DNA of 64,000 nucleotides from Verrucomicrobiales bacterium. GTDB taxonomy: Bacteria > Verrucomicrobiota > Verrucomicrobiia > Limisphaerales > J093. The position numbers and the translations under genes were made by a program. The stretch spans positions 682,001-746,000 of the forward strand of contig JACKPW010000001.1 of the NCBI GenBank assembly GCA_024233215.1. The letters are read 5' to 3'. Below the pieces are notes generated by a model. It was not told where the DNA came from. It saw nothing but the letters and a program-made list of their open reading frames with translations, and ran no database searches. This document shows positions 8,005 through 17,292 of the stretch, in pieces; position 1 is the first letter of the stretch, and every line of letters begins with the position of its first letter.

Positions 8005-9462
8005 ATGAACTGTCACGACTTCATCTACCAGAACTCGAGCCCGCAACTGAACAGCCGCCGCTGGTTCCTGCGGGAGTGCGGCCTTGGCCTGGGAAAACTC
8101 GCCCTCGGCTCGCTGCTCGTCGACGCCTTTGCCCCGAGCACCCGGGCCGCGGTCTCCGCTGCCGACGCCTTTCTGCCCAAGGCCCCGCATTTCCCCGGCA
8201 AAGCCAGGGCGGTGATCCACCTGTTCATGGCCGGTGCGCCCAGTCACCTCGATCTGTTCGATCACAAACCCGAACTCAAGAAGCTCGAAGGGAAACCGCT
8301 GCCGCCCTCGGTCATCCAGGGACAACGCTACGCCTTCATCCGACCGGACGCCGCCGTGCTGGGGCCGGTCTACGGCTTTGCGAAACACGGCCAGTGCGGC
8401 GCCGAGATCTCCGAGATCATGCCGCATCTGGCCGAGGTCGTGGACGACCTGTGCATCATCCGCTCGCTGACCACCGACCAATTCAACCACGCGCCGGCAC
8501 AGATCTTCTTCAACACCGGCTTCGGCCAGCCGGGTCGACCCAGCATGGGCTCGTGGGTGGTTTACGGCCTGGGCAGCGAGAGCCGTGACCTGCCGGCCTT
8601 CGTCGTCATGTCCACCGGCTCCGGCATCAGTGGCGGGGCGGCCAACTGGTCCAGCGGCTTCCTCCCCAGCGTCTATACCGGCGTGCGCTTTCGCAACGGC
8701 AGCGACCCGATCCTCCACGTGTCCAATCCACCGGGTGTCGATGACACCCTGCAACGCGACTCGTTCGATCTGATCCGCGCGTTGAACGAACGGCAACTTG
8801 GCCAGGTCGGCGATCCCGAAATCAGCACCCGGATTGCCAGCTACGAGATGGCGAGTCGACTTCAGACCTCCGCGCCCGAGTTGATGGATCTCAAGAGCGA
8901 AAGCAAGGAAACGCTGGAGATGTATGGGTGCGAACCGGACAAGGCGAGCTTCGCCCGCGCCTGCCTCCTGGCCCGGCGGATGGTCGAACGCGGCGTGCGG
9001 TTCATCAACATCTACCATGAAGGTTGGGACGCCCATTCGGAGGTGGCGGAGAACCTCAAGAACAACTGTGGCAAGACCGACCAGGGCTGCGCCGCGTTGA
9101 TCAAGGATCTCAAGCAGCGCGGCATGCTTGATGAAACGCTGGTCATCTGGGGCGGCGAATTTGGCCGCACGCCCATGGTGGAATCCAATGCCGCGCTCGG
9201 ACGAAAGCTGGGCCGGGATCATCATCCTCAGGCGTTCACGATGTGGGTCGCGGGGGGCGGCTTCAAACCGGGCCTGACCTATGGCGAAACGGACGAACTC
9301 GGGTTCCACGTCGCCCGCGATCCCGTCCATGTCCATGACCTGCAGGCCACCATCCTGAACCAGTTGGGCTTCGATCACGAACGCCTCACCTTCCGCCACG
9401 CCGGCCGCGATTTCCGCCTGACCGACGTCCACGGCAAGGTCGTCAAAGGGCTGCTGGCTTAG
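8005..9462 (+). CDS. DUF1501 domain-containing exported protein
   Basis: Predicted 485-aa protein of the DUF1501 family, which has an alkaline-phosphatase/sulfatase-like fold but no assigned reaction. The N-terminus carries an RRWFLRECGLGLGKLALGSL segment, a Tat-type leader, followed by the family motif VIHLFMAGAPSHLDLFDHKP. Later come SFARACLLARRMVERGVRF and the C-terminal VIWGGEFGRTPMVE and GRDHHPQAFTMWVAGGG blocks, all typical. It follows the PSCyt/DUF1553 gene on the same strand, the usual arrangement, suggesting co-expression and joint action outside the cytoplasm. Length is normal. The start at 8005 is supported by the leader, although no strong ribosome-binding site precedes it. Confidence 0.9.
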   Translation: MNCHDFIYQNSSPQLNSRRWFLRECGLGLGKLALGSLLVDAFAPSTRAAVSAADAFLPKAPHFPGKARAVIHLFMAGAPSHLDLFDHKPELKKLEGKPLPPSVIQGQRYAFIRPDAAVLGPVYGFAKHGQCGAEISEIMPHLAEVVDDLCIIRSLTTDQFNHAPAQIFFNTGFGQPGRPSMGSWVVYGLGSESRDLPAFVVMSTGSGISGGAANWSSGFLPSVYTGVRFRNGSDPILHVSNPPGVDDTLQRDSFDLIRALNERQLGQVGDPEISTRIASYEMASRLQTSAPELMDLKSESKETLEMYGCEPDKASFARACLLARRMVERGVRFINIYHEGWDAHSEVAENLKNNCGKTDQGCAALIKDLKQRGMLDETLVIWGGEFGRTPMVESNAALGRKLGRDHHPQAFTMWVAGGGFKPGLTYGETDELGFHVARDPVHVHDLQATILNQLGFDHERLTFRHAGRDFRLTDVHGKVVKGLLA

Positions 9463-9518
9463 GAACCATCGTTCAAACGCACTTGAGCAGCCCCGTTGCA
9501 GAGGCATACTCTGACCCC

Positions 9519-10091
9519 ATGAAGGCAGTTGCAGAACCGATGCCGACCGAGCGTTCCCCGCAAATCTGGCGGCTCGGCGTCAAAGCCTATCATACGCTGG
9601 GAGAATTGGGCCTCGTCCCTGAAAAGACCGAACTCCTCTACGGCCAAGTCTTCCACAAAATGTCCAAGTCCCCCTTCCACGCGTATCTACTTCAACTTCT
9701 TCTTGAAATCCTGCGTACCGCCGCGCCGCGTGGTTCCATTGTTCGCAGCGAACAGCCCATCACCTGCGTCGATTCCGAACCGGAACCGGACCTGTCCGTC
9801 GTGCGTGGTGAAATTGCCGACTTCCGCCACGCCCACCCTACCACCGCCGAACTGGTGATCGAGATCTGCGTGAGCACGCATGACTACGACCGTTCCAAGC
9901 TCCGCGCCTACGCCACTGCCGGGGTGAAGGAATGCTGGCTGGTGCTGGGACCCGAGAAGCAAATCGAACTCCACCGCCAACCGGAAGCCGAACAGTTCTC
10001 GGTGCACAAAGTCCATGGACCCGGCGGCTCGCTGACCAGCAGTGCAGTACCGGCATTCACGGTTTCGCTGGACCAGCTGTTTGCAGCCTGA
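9519..10091 (+). CDS. Uma2 family (DUF820) putative endonuclease
   Basis: Predicted 190-aa protein with the PD-(D/E)XK-like Uma2/DUF820 fold. The family landmarks are visible: KTELLYGQVFHKMSKSPFH near the start, the acidic EPEPDLSVVRG in the middle, then LVIEICVSTHDYDRSKLRAYA and GVKECWLVLGPEKQIELHR. The aspartate of PDLSVV and the E-I-C strand correspond to the expected metal-binding positions. A TTG at 9483 would add 12 residues, but the ATG at 9519 fits the family better. The gene stands alone, followed by 470 bp of repeats. Members multiply in cyanobacteria, planctomycetes and verrucomicrobia and their biological role is not known. Confidence 0.85.
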   Translation: MKAVAEPMPTERSPQIWRLGVKAYHTLGELGLVPEKTELLYGQVFHKMSKSPFHAYLLQLLLEILRTAAPRGSIVRSEQPITCVDSEPEPDLSVVRGEIADFRHAHPTTAELVIEICVSTHDYDRSKLRAYATAGVKECWLVLGPEKQIELHRQPEAEQFSVHKVHGPGGSLTSSAVPAFTVSLDQLFAA

Positions 10092-10561
10092 GAACGATCT
10101 TGATCGGGGAGCGTTCCCAAAGACGTAACGCAGAACGGGCGGAGGCGGTCCGGACGACGCATTTCGCGAAGCGTCTTGGAGTGCGGTGAAAAGCGCAGCC
10201 TTCACCGCTTTCGACCAGCGCCGTCGCCACCCCAACCTCCAAACCGCCTCCTCGACCCCGACCACCTCCGGCCGTGAAGCGGCGATCTCTCGCCGCACTC
10301 CACGACGCTTCGCGAAATCCATCGCCCCGGACTGCTCACCCCCCGCCCTCCGCTGGTCGTGGAGTGCGTGCGATCGCAATCGCCGCTTTGCCCCCTCGGC
10401 AACGGCGGCAACCAACGCTTCACCTCTTATGCGCTCGCCCCGCGGCGGAAATCCACCCCGTGAAGGATGTCGCGCGGCAGGCATGCCAAGCAGGCCGCAG
10501 CGGTGGATGTCACTCGGCGTTTACCCCCCGACACAGCATCCACGGTGGCTGGAACCACCAG
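10092..10561. repeat. Repeat-rich intergenic region (mosaic family A, copy 1)
   Basis: No convincing gene. The block at 10162-10187 (TTTCGCGAAGCGTC start) recurs inverted at 10292-10317 with about two mismatches. The 34-bp block 10178-10211 recurs inverted at 39018-39051 with one mismatch. The block 10357-10389 (TCGTGGAGTGCGTGCGATCG start) recurs in direct orientation at 39087-39119 with about three mismatches. The region therefore looks like a degenerate, shuffled dispersed element. Confidence 0.65.
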
Positions 10562-13500
10562 CTACCGGTGCACCTCCAACGCCTCTTTCGCCAGCTTCCG
10601 AGCCTCCGCTGGTTTGGCATCGCGGGAGGGCGCTTCCTCCGCGGCCTTGCGCCAGGCTTGGATCGCCTCGTCTTTCCTGCCCAGGGCGAACAACGCGTTG
10701 CCCCGACGATACCGAATGTGGGCTTCGCGGGTGTTCTCCAGGCGCCCGGTCGCGAGGTTCTCCGGATACTCGAGCGCCCGATCGAATTGGGCCAAGGCCT
10801 CGCGCGGTTTGCCCGCGGCCAGCGCCTCGTCCCCGAGTTCGAGATGCGCGGCTTCGAACAGGTCATGCGCCTCGCGCGCGCCTTCCCAGATGGTGATCCG
10901 GACGGAATCCAACAAACGCGCCGTCGCAACGTAATCGCCCAACCGACTGTGCGCCCGCGCCAGCAACGCCACGAAGTCCGAACGTCCCTTGCCCTCCTCG
11001 AAGCTGGCGGAAAGCGCCTCACGCGCCTGGACGGTCAAGGCTTGCTTCTCATCCTTCGAGTCTGACTGGTCCGCCAACGCGAACAGCACATTGGCCAGGT
11101 CGCGCGCGACGATGCAATCGGTGGGGTCCGCTTGGTTCGCCTTCTCCAGCCATTCGCGGGCGGTTGCCAGATCGTTGTCGAGCGTCTTCGCCGCCATGCC
11201 CAGTGCGCGATACGCGATCACCGGTTCCGCACCGAGTTCGGCGGCTTTCTTCCACATCGCCCGACCTTCGTCGTGGCGGCCGAGGTGGAAGAGGAGATGG
11301 CCGAGGAGCAACGTGGCCTGGCCATCCTCGGGAGCATTTCTGAGGTGCCCGCGAAGTACCTTTAGGCATTCAGGCAGGTAAGGGAACGAGGCCAGGCGCG
11401 TGGGGGCAGTTCGGTCCTCAGGGAACATGCACCCGGGTTCCCAGTAGTGGGCCATCAAGTCAGGCGGTACGCAGCCATCTTCATAGAGCCCCCAAAGCAG
11501 CGGCCACCAGCCGTAATCAGATCCCCAATAGTGGTCGAACGCTGAGTGGAGATCCAGAAAACCATGCTCGTTGGCCGCAAGGGACTCCTTGAGCGCCAAC
11601 TCTGCTTCTTTGTCACCGGCTTCACATAGGATGCTCCTCGCGAGATTATCCAGGGGGTCGATCGACAGATTTGCCCGAGCCAGTTCGATTGCCTGGTCTT
11701 CATGATCGGACAACCGCAACTCGAAAGCCAGACGATCGCGGCAGAGTAGATCGTCCTGCCAGGGGCCGGGTTCCAAGAGGAGCTGAGCGACACCGTCCCG
11801 CTGACTGTAAACAGAAATGGCACTCCCAATGCCTCTGTCAGCCGTGTACAGCCTGGCCAGGAGCGCGCGGGCAGCAACGACTGTCGCCGGGTCCAAAGCT
11901 GCTTCCCAGGCCTCATCGAGCGCCAGTTCCGTCAGGGCGTCTTGGCGCGCGTATTCGAATTCGGGAAGCTCATCGGCGGCACGATCCGCTGCCACCGCGA
12001 GCGCGTAATGGGCCCGACCATCGTCGGGGCTGACCTCCAAGGCGTTCCGAGCTGCCGCCATAGCAGCGTCGGGATCGCGATCGAGATTCAAGTAGGCAAG
12101 GCCAGTGTAGGCCCCGACACACTTTGGGTCCTTCTCCAAAGCTCCCTGAAACCGGGCTTCGGCCTCTGGAAACCGGGCGAACAGGTAGTCCTGCCAGCCG
12201 GCTTGGGCCAGTTCCGCCGCCGTCGTTGGTGCGGCCCTCTTGGCTGGAACCTCGCGTGCCGGCAGCTTGAGTGGCAGCTCGAAGCGGGCTAGCCGCGGAC
12301 GAGAGTTTTCAACGGAATGAGAGAGTTCAACAACCCAAGGTTCCGTGTCCCCGACGCCCTCTGGCAGACGAACATGAAAGACGCCCGGTTGCTGGGGAGA
12401 CAGGTTCAGGCGCTCGCGTGAGCGGAGCCCTCTGCTCCCTCCGGGAGGCTTCACCTCCACCTCCGTGCGTCGCCAAGGCCCTGTCCCGATAACCTTAAGC
12501 GTCAGATTCGTTCCTTCCCGCACCGCATTCACCGCCACGTCCTTGTTCGCAAACGTGAACCCGCCAATCGCATGGACCGGATACCACCATTCCTTCCACT
12601 CCACCGCCTCGCACGGATCGAGTCGGCCGACCTCGCCCTGCGTCAGCAACGGGCCGGTCTGGACTTCGTTGTACGGGCCGTCGTCGTCGGTAAGATCCAT
12701 CTGGTGCATGGTGCCGTAACCGCCGTGCCCCCAGGTCCAGGCCTTCTTACCGGGAACCTGATGATGATTCGCATAGGCGACGACGCCGCGGTCGAGATCG
12801 TCGTTGTAGGAGCCGAAGAAGTCCTGGTCGCAATGCCAGGCGAAGATTGACGATGCGTCCTCGTAATTGGTCCCGTAGGAGAGGTCTTTCCCTTCGTTGA
12901 TGGGCCAGTTGAAAAACTTCTCTGCGCTATGGTCGGTGCCGAGCGTCATCGGATAGATGAACCGGAAGCCCTTTGTGTTCGGCGCGGCGGTGCAATTCCA
13001 GAAGTAGTAGGGCCGGATGGTCTCGGTGGGGTTGTAGATGCGGATGCGTTCCTCGATGAACGACCGGCCTGGCCGCAGCGTGACCACCACCGTCCATTTC
13101 GTGCCGTAGATGCGCTCGGTCTCGCCGATGGCAACCGATTGCGAGCCATCATCGGCCCGCGGCAGGATGGCCACCTCGACCGGCTGCATGCAGCCGACCG
13201 TGTGACCCTGCGGTCCGGTGTTCCATTCGACGCCGCCGGAAGTCCACGCGCCGGCCTGGCCGATCAGGGCCGGTTTGATGACGTGGTTCACGTAGAACAT
13301 CGGTTCGCCGGTCGTCTTGTCGATGACCTCGTGAATCTTGCCGCCGAGTTCCGGCAGGAACGTGATCCGGAGATACTCATTCTCCAGCACCACGGTCTGA
13401 TAGACGCGGTTGGTCTTGTCCCGGCTGAGGAAGTCGAGCATCGGGTAGGGATAGATGTTCCGGCCGTCGGTGCCGCGGAAATAGGGATGCTTGACCGCCT

Positions 13501-13636
13501 TCCACGGGTACGTGGGCAGTTCGATCTGCCCCCGACTGGCGTGGACCGCTTCCGCGGCGGAAGCGGAGTGCGGAACGAGCGGTATCAATCCGGCGACGAG
13601 GACGGCAACGGCGAGACGCAGGCTGGCGGTGAACAT
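10562..13636 (-). CDS. Exported DUF5107 domain protein with C-terminal TPR repeats
   Basis: Predicted 1024-aa secreted protein. A signal peptide (MFTASLRLAVAVLVAGLIPL) is followed by a galactose-mutarotase-like DUF5107 domain from about residue 50 to 400. It contains PYFRGTDGRNIYPYPMLD, LPELGGKIHEVIDKTTGEP and YVNHVIKPALIGQAGAWTSGGVEWN, all typical. The remainder is tetratricopeptide-like helical repeats (for example AALEKDPKCVGAYTGLAYLNLD-type segments), running to the C-terminal ALEVHR. Similar proteins are found near glycan-degradation genes, but the enzyme activity is not established. The frame is open upstream to 13816, but the ATG at 13636 is chosen because it directly precedes the signal peptide. 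Neighbours on the same strand are a small zinc-ribbon ORF and the HzsA-related gene. Confidence 0.87.
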   Translation of the reverse strand: MFTASLRLAVAVLVAGLIPLVPHSASAAEAVHASRGQIELPTYPWKAVKHPYFRGTDGRNIYPYPMLDFLSRDKTNRVYQTVVLENEYLRITFLPELGGKIHEVIDKTTGEPMFYVNHVIKPALIGQAGAWTSGGVEWNTGPQGHTVGCMQPVEVAILPRADDGSQSVAIGETERIYGTKWTVVVTLRPGRSFIEERIRIYNPTETIRPYYFWNCTAAPNTKGFRFIYPMTLGTDHSAEKFFNWPINEGKDLSYGTNYEDASSIFAWHCDQDFFGSYNDDLDRGVVAYANHHQVPGKKAWTWGHGGYGTMHQMDLTDDDGPYNEVQTGPLLTQGEVGRLDPCEAVEWKEWWYPVHAIGGFTFANKDVAVNAVREGTNLTLKVIGTGPWRRTEVEVKPPGGSRGLRSRERLNLSPQQPGVFHVRLPEGVGDTEPWVVELSHSVENSRPRLARFELPLKLPAREVPAKRAAPTTAAELAQAGWQDYLFARFPEAEARFQGALEKDPKCVGAYTGLAYLNLDRDPDAAMAAARNALEVSPDDGRAHYALAVAADRAADELPEFEYARQDALTELALDEAWEAALDPATVVAARALLARLYTADRGIGSAISVYSQRDGVAQLLLEPGPWQDDLLCRDRLAFELRLSDHEDQAIELARANLSIDPLDNLARSILCEAGDKEAELALKESLAANEHGFLDLHSAFDHYWGSDYGWWPLLWGLYEDGCVPPDLMAHYWEPGCMFPEDRTAPTRLASFPYLPECLKVLRGHLRNAPEDGQATLLLGHLLFHLGRHDEGRAMWKKAAELGAEPVIAYRALGMAAKTLDNDLATAREWLEKANQADPTDCIVARDLANVLFALADQSDSKDEKQALTVQAREALSASFEEGKGRSDFVALLARAHSRLGDYVATARLLDSVRITIWEGAREAHDLFEAAHLELGDEALAAGKPREALAQFDRALEYPENLATGRLENTREAHIRYRRGNALFALGRKDEAIQAWRKAAEEAPSRDAKPAEARKLAKEALEVHR

Positions 13637-13816
13637 GGATGAACCGTGCCCGAAACCCGCGTGCGAAGCAACCGGAAGCCGTGTGGACTGCGGTGGCACG
13701 CGCAGCACGACGCCGCTTTCTGAATGATCGAGAGGAATGGGACCTTCGTGACCCCGTCCGGCTTCCGAAAAGCGCCGTCGCCGCTTCACTCTGCCGGCGC
13801 ACATCCTACGGCGCAC

Positions 13817-14065
13817 TCACCCCGTCTGAATTCCACCCTGACACATCGGGCAGGGGAATTCCGTGCCGGCCAGTTCGTTGGGCACATCGCGATCCTGGCT
13901 GCAGTGCGGGCAGGTGATTCGAAACGATGCCGGCTCCGGCTGCGGCGGGACCTGCACCCGAAGCGGGGCCGGGGCTTGCGGTGATCTGGTCTGCGGCCGC
14001 TTTATCCGCGGCAACGACAGGCTGGCGGCAGTCGGAGTCAGGCTGCGATGAGTCCCCTTGACCAC
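13817..14065 (-). CDS. Possible small zinc-ribbon protein (82 aa, GTG start)
   Basis: An 82-residue ORF whose only recognisable part is C-terminal: ITCPHCSQDRDVPNELAGTE followed by FPCPMCQGGIQ. This is a CPHC…CPMC zinc ribbon like those at the ends of planctomycete and verrucomicrobial proteins. The first 45 residues are proline-rich and low in complexity. The proposed GTG start at 14065 lies just after the stop codon of the upstream HzsA-related gene (stop at 14067-14069), which suggests translational coupling. The frame is open further upstream inside that gene, so this could instead be a remnant or a shadow. The paired cysteines make chance less likely. Confidence 0.42.
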   Translation of the reverse strand: MVKGTHRSLTPTAASLSLPRIKRPQTRSPQAPAPLRVQVPPQPEPASFRITCPHCSQDRDVPNELAGTEFPCPMCQGGIQTG

Positions 14066-14066
14066 C

Positions 14067-16754
14067 TCACTGCGATAGGGAATGAGCCCATTGGTCCGTG
14101 TCCCTCGGGTGATGCCAAAACGACCGCCAATAGCGGCGGTCGGTGTCGTAAACGTCGATCGGAGCATCCTGCGGCAGATCGGCGGGGAGGATGCCGTAAC
14201 GTTGCATCTCCCGGACGTACTCCGGCTCGGGACGGAAGCCCGGCATGTTGAACCGTTTGATCCTCCCGAGATACGCCTGTGCCTCGCGGATTCCATCGAG
14301 CAACCGCTGGTAATCCGGGTCGTCCCGGCTGCCAAAGACCTCTCCGCAAGTCGCATGTCCACCCGACGCCGTCGCTAATGGCGCCAGCAACTGCAGTGAA
14401 CGTTCCGGATGCGACAGGTTGTAGAGGATGTTCCGCGAAAAGCGCAGCCGGGGATCGGCGAACGCTTTCATCCACTCACCCGAGCCCGGTCGCAAGGAAC
14501 CGTCGCCGTAGGTCTTCAGCCACGGCGGATCCCAGAACCGCGGCGTGCCGTCCCCGTAGGCCAGGTGATGCAGCCGCAGGCCGAGATTGTCGGCCGGTGA
14601 ACTCGGAAGCTGAAGGTCACCCGCATGGCAGGACGCGCACCGCCGCTGCATCGCCTCGTGCGCCGCCTTCAACCCCGGCCAGCTCAGGTAATCCATGTTC
14701 GGCCGGGTCCCGTATTGCAGTTCGGCATAGGGACCGATCATCCCGCTGGCCAACGCGGCGTAGGTGCCCGGGAAGGTGGCGCCGGCGTCGATCCACAGCT
14801 TCACCAACCGCAGTTCCCCGGGCGAGAGCGTCACGTCGTGATGGGAACCGTCGAGCTTCGCCATCAGAGGGCTGGCCGCACTGCCGATGCGATAGGGCGG
14901 ATAGTTGCCGTGTGCCAAGTCCCGTCCATCCGCCACCTGCAACCGGGCGGACAACGTGAAGTAACTGTGCGTGAACATCGGTCCCTGGTCGCCGGTCAGC
15001 AGGGCGTTCCCGGCGTACGTCGCCTCATCGTGGCATTCGACGCAATGCCTGTCCCAGATCGGCTGGATGTCGCGCGGATAGTCGCAGATCTCCGGCGTGC
15101 CGGGGATCGGGGTGATTGCGCTCGGGGGCTTCCGCAGTGCCAGGACATTGGCGGGAACGATCTCGGTGGCCGTCCGATCCTCGTGGCAGCCAATGCAGGC
15201 GGTGGTTTCCCCCGGCATAACCGTGAGGAAACTCAGCATCCTCTTCACCGAGAAGTCATTCGCGTCGAGGGCCACCAGTTGCAGTCTGCGCAGGGGCGGA
15301 ACGTTGAAGCGGGCCGAGCCATCGGGTTCCACCGGCACCGTGCCGAGCACGCGGTTGATCGTGTAGGAACCGCCATAGCTGACGGGGTCCATCGAACCGG
15401 TGTAGTTCACCGGTTTCGGCAGGTTCTCAAGAATCAACAACTGCTTGATCGCCCCGCGCTCAATGCCCTCCATGTTGCGGCCACGATAGACGTCCATCAC
15501 CGTGAGGGTGCCGTGCTCCGCCGCGAGATCGGACCGTGCCGGAATCACCGGCTCACGGGGTCGTGCCAACAATGGTCGCGGTTCATGCACCCAGGTGCCC
15601 CCCTTGGCAAGTTCACCGGACAGGCGCAACAGTTCCCGCGTCTCCCCTGCCCCGTCCATCAGCAGCAACCGGTCCTCCTGCGCCACCAGGAAAGCGTCCT
15701 CCGACAAGGGGTAGGGATCGCGGAACGTCACCCCTGAAGTCAGGATGCGCTGGGCTTCCGGATCGTCGGGACCCAGGTCGGTTCGCACCACGGCAATTCG
15801 CCCCTCATGCTCCTGACGCCCGTGCGCGGGCGAGTTGACCATGACCAACTTCGTCGTACCGGGGATCGGTTTGGCATCGAGGAAGACGTCCCCGGCGAAC
15901 AGGTTGCCATAGAGCGTCATCTGTCCGGTGCCATCCGGGTTCATCACCCAGAGATGATGGAAGTGTTCGCGTGAACGATCCACATACTCCCACCGCGTGT
16001 AGACCACCCGGCCATCCGGAAGCGGCCACGGGGTGTTGTCCTGCTCGATGTTCGAGGAAAGCGGGCGGATCCCGGAGCCATCGGCTTCGCAGCGATACAG
16101 GGTGGCCACCTGGACATACCAGCAGGGAACGAAGCGATTGCAGCGGCTCGAGCAAAACCCAATCCCGCCGTCAGGCAAGAAGGTCGGCTCCAGGTCGTCG
16201 AACGGTCCGTCCGTCAGTCGGCGGAGGTTGTCCCCGTCCGCGTCGATCTCATAGAGGTGATGGTAGGGTGAACCTCCCGGACGATAACTGAAGAGGATGC
16301 GGCGACCGTCATAATGCACCTGTGGATCCCGGACGCTGCCGTCCGGATCATCAAGGAGCACCCTCAACGCACCGGTTCCCGGGTCAAGACGACAAAGTCG
16401 TCCAGCGGAACCGTAGCAGGTCCTCGCGGGATCCGTGATCTGATGCCCGAAGTTCTCATACCAGTGTGGCCCCTTCGGAGTGCGAACCGCGAAGATGATC
16501 TCCGGCAGCGCTTCCGCGGACGTTGAGGAGATCCCGGCAACGAGTGGGGAAAGACCACATGCCAGGATCAGGCAGAACACGCCGCTGTCACCCGGTGTGC
16601 AGGTGCTTCTACCGACAACGCTCAAGACCTCGCGAAGGGAGGGACGCCCCGACCAGCGCGACGCTTCCCCGGAACATGGACAGCCGGAACGAACCTCGGC
16701 CGCCCTTTCCCGCCGGCGACTGCTCGTAGATCCGCCAATGACATCCCGATCCAT
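14067..16754 (-). CDS. HzsA-related multihaem beta-propeller protein
   Basis: Predicted exported protein of up to 895 aa resembling the hydrazine synthase alpha-subunit-related family: a TolB/WD40-like propeller (IDADGDNLRRLTDGPFDDLEP, LWVMNPDGTGQMTLYGN) followed by a cytochrome c part. Three CXXCH motifs are visible: CIGCH (about residue 518), CVECH (about 570) and CASCH (about 705). Members of this family are widespread in bacteria that do not perform anammox, so the name does not imply hydrazine synthesis. The start is uncertain. The ATG at 16754 gives an untypical first 60 residues, and an internal GTG just before FCLILACGLSPLVAGISS would give a normal signal peptide. It is followed by the small zinc-ribbon ORF. 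Confidence 0.78.
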   Translation of the reverse strand: MDRDVIGGSTSSRRRERAAEVRSGCPCSGEASRWSGRPSLREVLSVVGRSTCTPGDSGVFCLILACGLSPLVAGISSTSAEALPEIIFAVRTPKGPHWYENFGHQITDPARTCYGSAGRLCRLDPGTGALRVLLDDPDGSVRDPQVHYDGRRILFSYRPGGSPYHHLYEIDADGDNLRRLTDGPFDDLEPTFLPDGGIGFCSSRCNRFVPCWYVQVATLYRCEADGSGIRPLSSNIEQDNTPWPLPDGRVVYTRWEYVDRSREHFHHLWVMNPDGTGQMTLYGNLFAGDVFLDAKPIPGTTKLVMVNSPAHGRQEHEGRIAVVRTDLGPDDPEAQRILTSGVTFRDPYPLSEDAFLVAQEDRLLLMDGAGETRELLRLSGELAKGGTWVHEPRPLLARPREPVIPARSDLAAEHGTLTVMDVYRGRNMEGIERGAIKQLLILENLPKPVNYTGSMDPVSYGGSYTINRVLGTVPVEPDGSARFNVPPLRRLQLVALDANDFSVKRMLSFLTVMPGETTACIGCHEDRTATEIVPANVLALRKPPSAITPIPGTPEICDYPRDIQPIWDRHCVECHDEATYAGNALLTGDQGPMFTHSYFTLSARLQVADGRDLAHGNYPPYRIGSAASPLMAKLDGSHHDVTLSPGELRLVKLWIDAGATFPGTYAALASGMIGPYAELQYGTRPNMDYLSWPGLKAAHEAMQRRCASCHAGDLQLPSSPADNLGLRLHHLAYGDGTPRFWDPPWLKTYGDGSLRPGSGEWMKAFADPRLRFSRNILYNLSHPERSLQLLAPLATASGGHATCGEVFGSRDDPDYQRLLDGIREAQAYLGRIKRFNMPGFRPEPEYVREMQRYGILPADLPQDAPIDVYDTDRRYWRSFWHHPRDTDQWAHSLSQ

Positions 16755-16903
16755 GTCAGTGTATGGGAAGAATCCTCTCGCGAAGCTCCACGACCTACAA
16801 CTCCAAAGGCACTTGACGCAGACCGGTTGACACCGACCGTGCTGAGATCAACCGCAGCCTGCTGCCCCCTCTCCCGAACGCGCCGAAACCCAACTCAATC
16901 CCC

Positions 16904-16952
16904 AATGCTCAATGCTCAATGCTCAATGGGCAATGGGCAATGGGCAATGGGC
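16904..16952. repeat. 7-bp tandem repeat (CAATGCT x3, CAATGGG x4)
   Basis: Three perfect CAATGCT units followed directly by four perfect CAATGGG units, then CAA. The unit is a multiple neither of 3 nor of a helical turn and lies outside genes, so it is probably a simple slippage tract. Confidence 0.9.
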
Positions 16953-17043
16953 AAATAGCTCTCCCCTCCTCCCCATCGATCCAGCAGCCAGGGAAAAGCC
17001 CCCGTTTGCGAGGGCGCATGCCCTGGGACCAGGAACCCTCCCT

Positions 17044-17104
17044 GGAGGGACGAGTTCCACGAGTCCCTGGAACCAAGTCAGGGCCTCGTGTAACTCCGCC
17101 CTCC
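17044..17104. repeat. 61-bp imperfect palindrome, copy 2
   Basis: It begins GGAGGGACGAGTTCCACGAG and ends with the complement of GGAGGGCGGAGTTACACGAG. It has the same length as the copy at 7930-7990, in the opposite orientation, with strongly similar arms and a central CCCTGGAACC…. Confidence 0.75.
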
Positions 17105-17292
17105 CTTGGCCGTTCACGGTTCAGGGGAATCGGAACCGGCCCAACCGCTCCGGTGGCCGGTCGTCGACTGCATTCTCGCGCGAATGCGCCTTCGCCGATC
17201 AGTGACTTCGTGGCCGTTCGGATGTGGCCGGCGGGCCGCCAGCCACGGCACGCGAGCCGCGCGCGCTCCCCGGTTTGACCGCGTGGTTGGGA

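Larger units (their letters stand above)
16755..17292. other. Intergenic region with tandem repeat and palindrome
   Basis: Over 500 bp without a credible gene. It holds seven 7-bp tandem units at 16904-16952 and copy 2 of the 61-bp palindrome at 17044-17104. The remainder is GC-rich and shows no coding signal that I can support on either strand. Confidence 0.6.

Noticed and set aside
14067..16754. Hydrazine synthase / anammox function.
   Set aside because: Only the alpha-like architecture is present; no beta or gamma subunit, hydrazine dehydrogenase or other anammox genes accompany it, and similar proteins are common elsewhere.
16904..16952. A CRISPR-like array.
   Set aside because: The units are 7 bp and contiguous, with no spacers and no cas genes.
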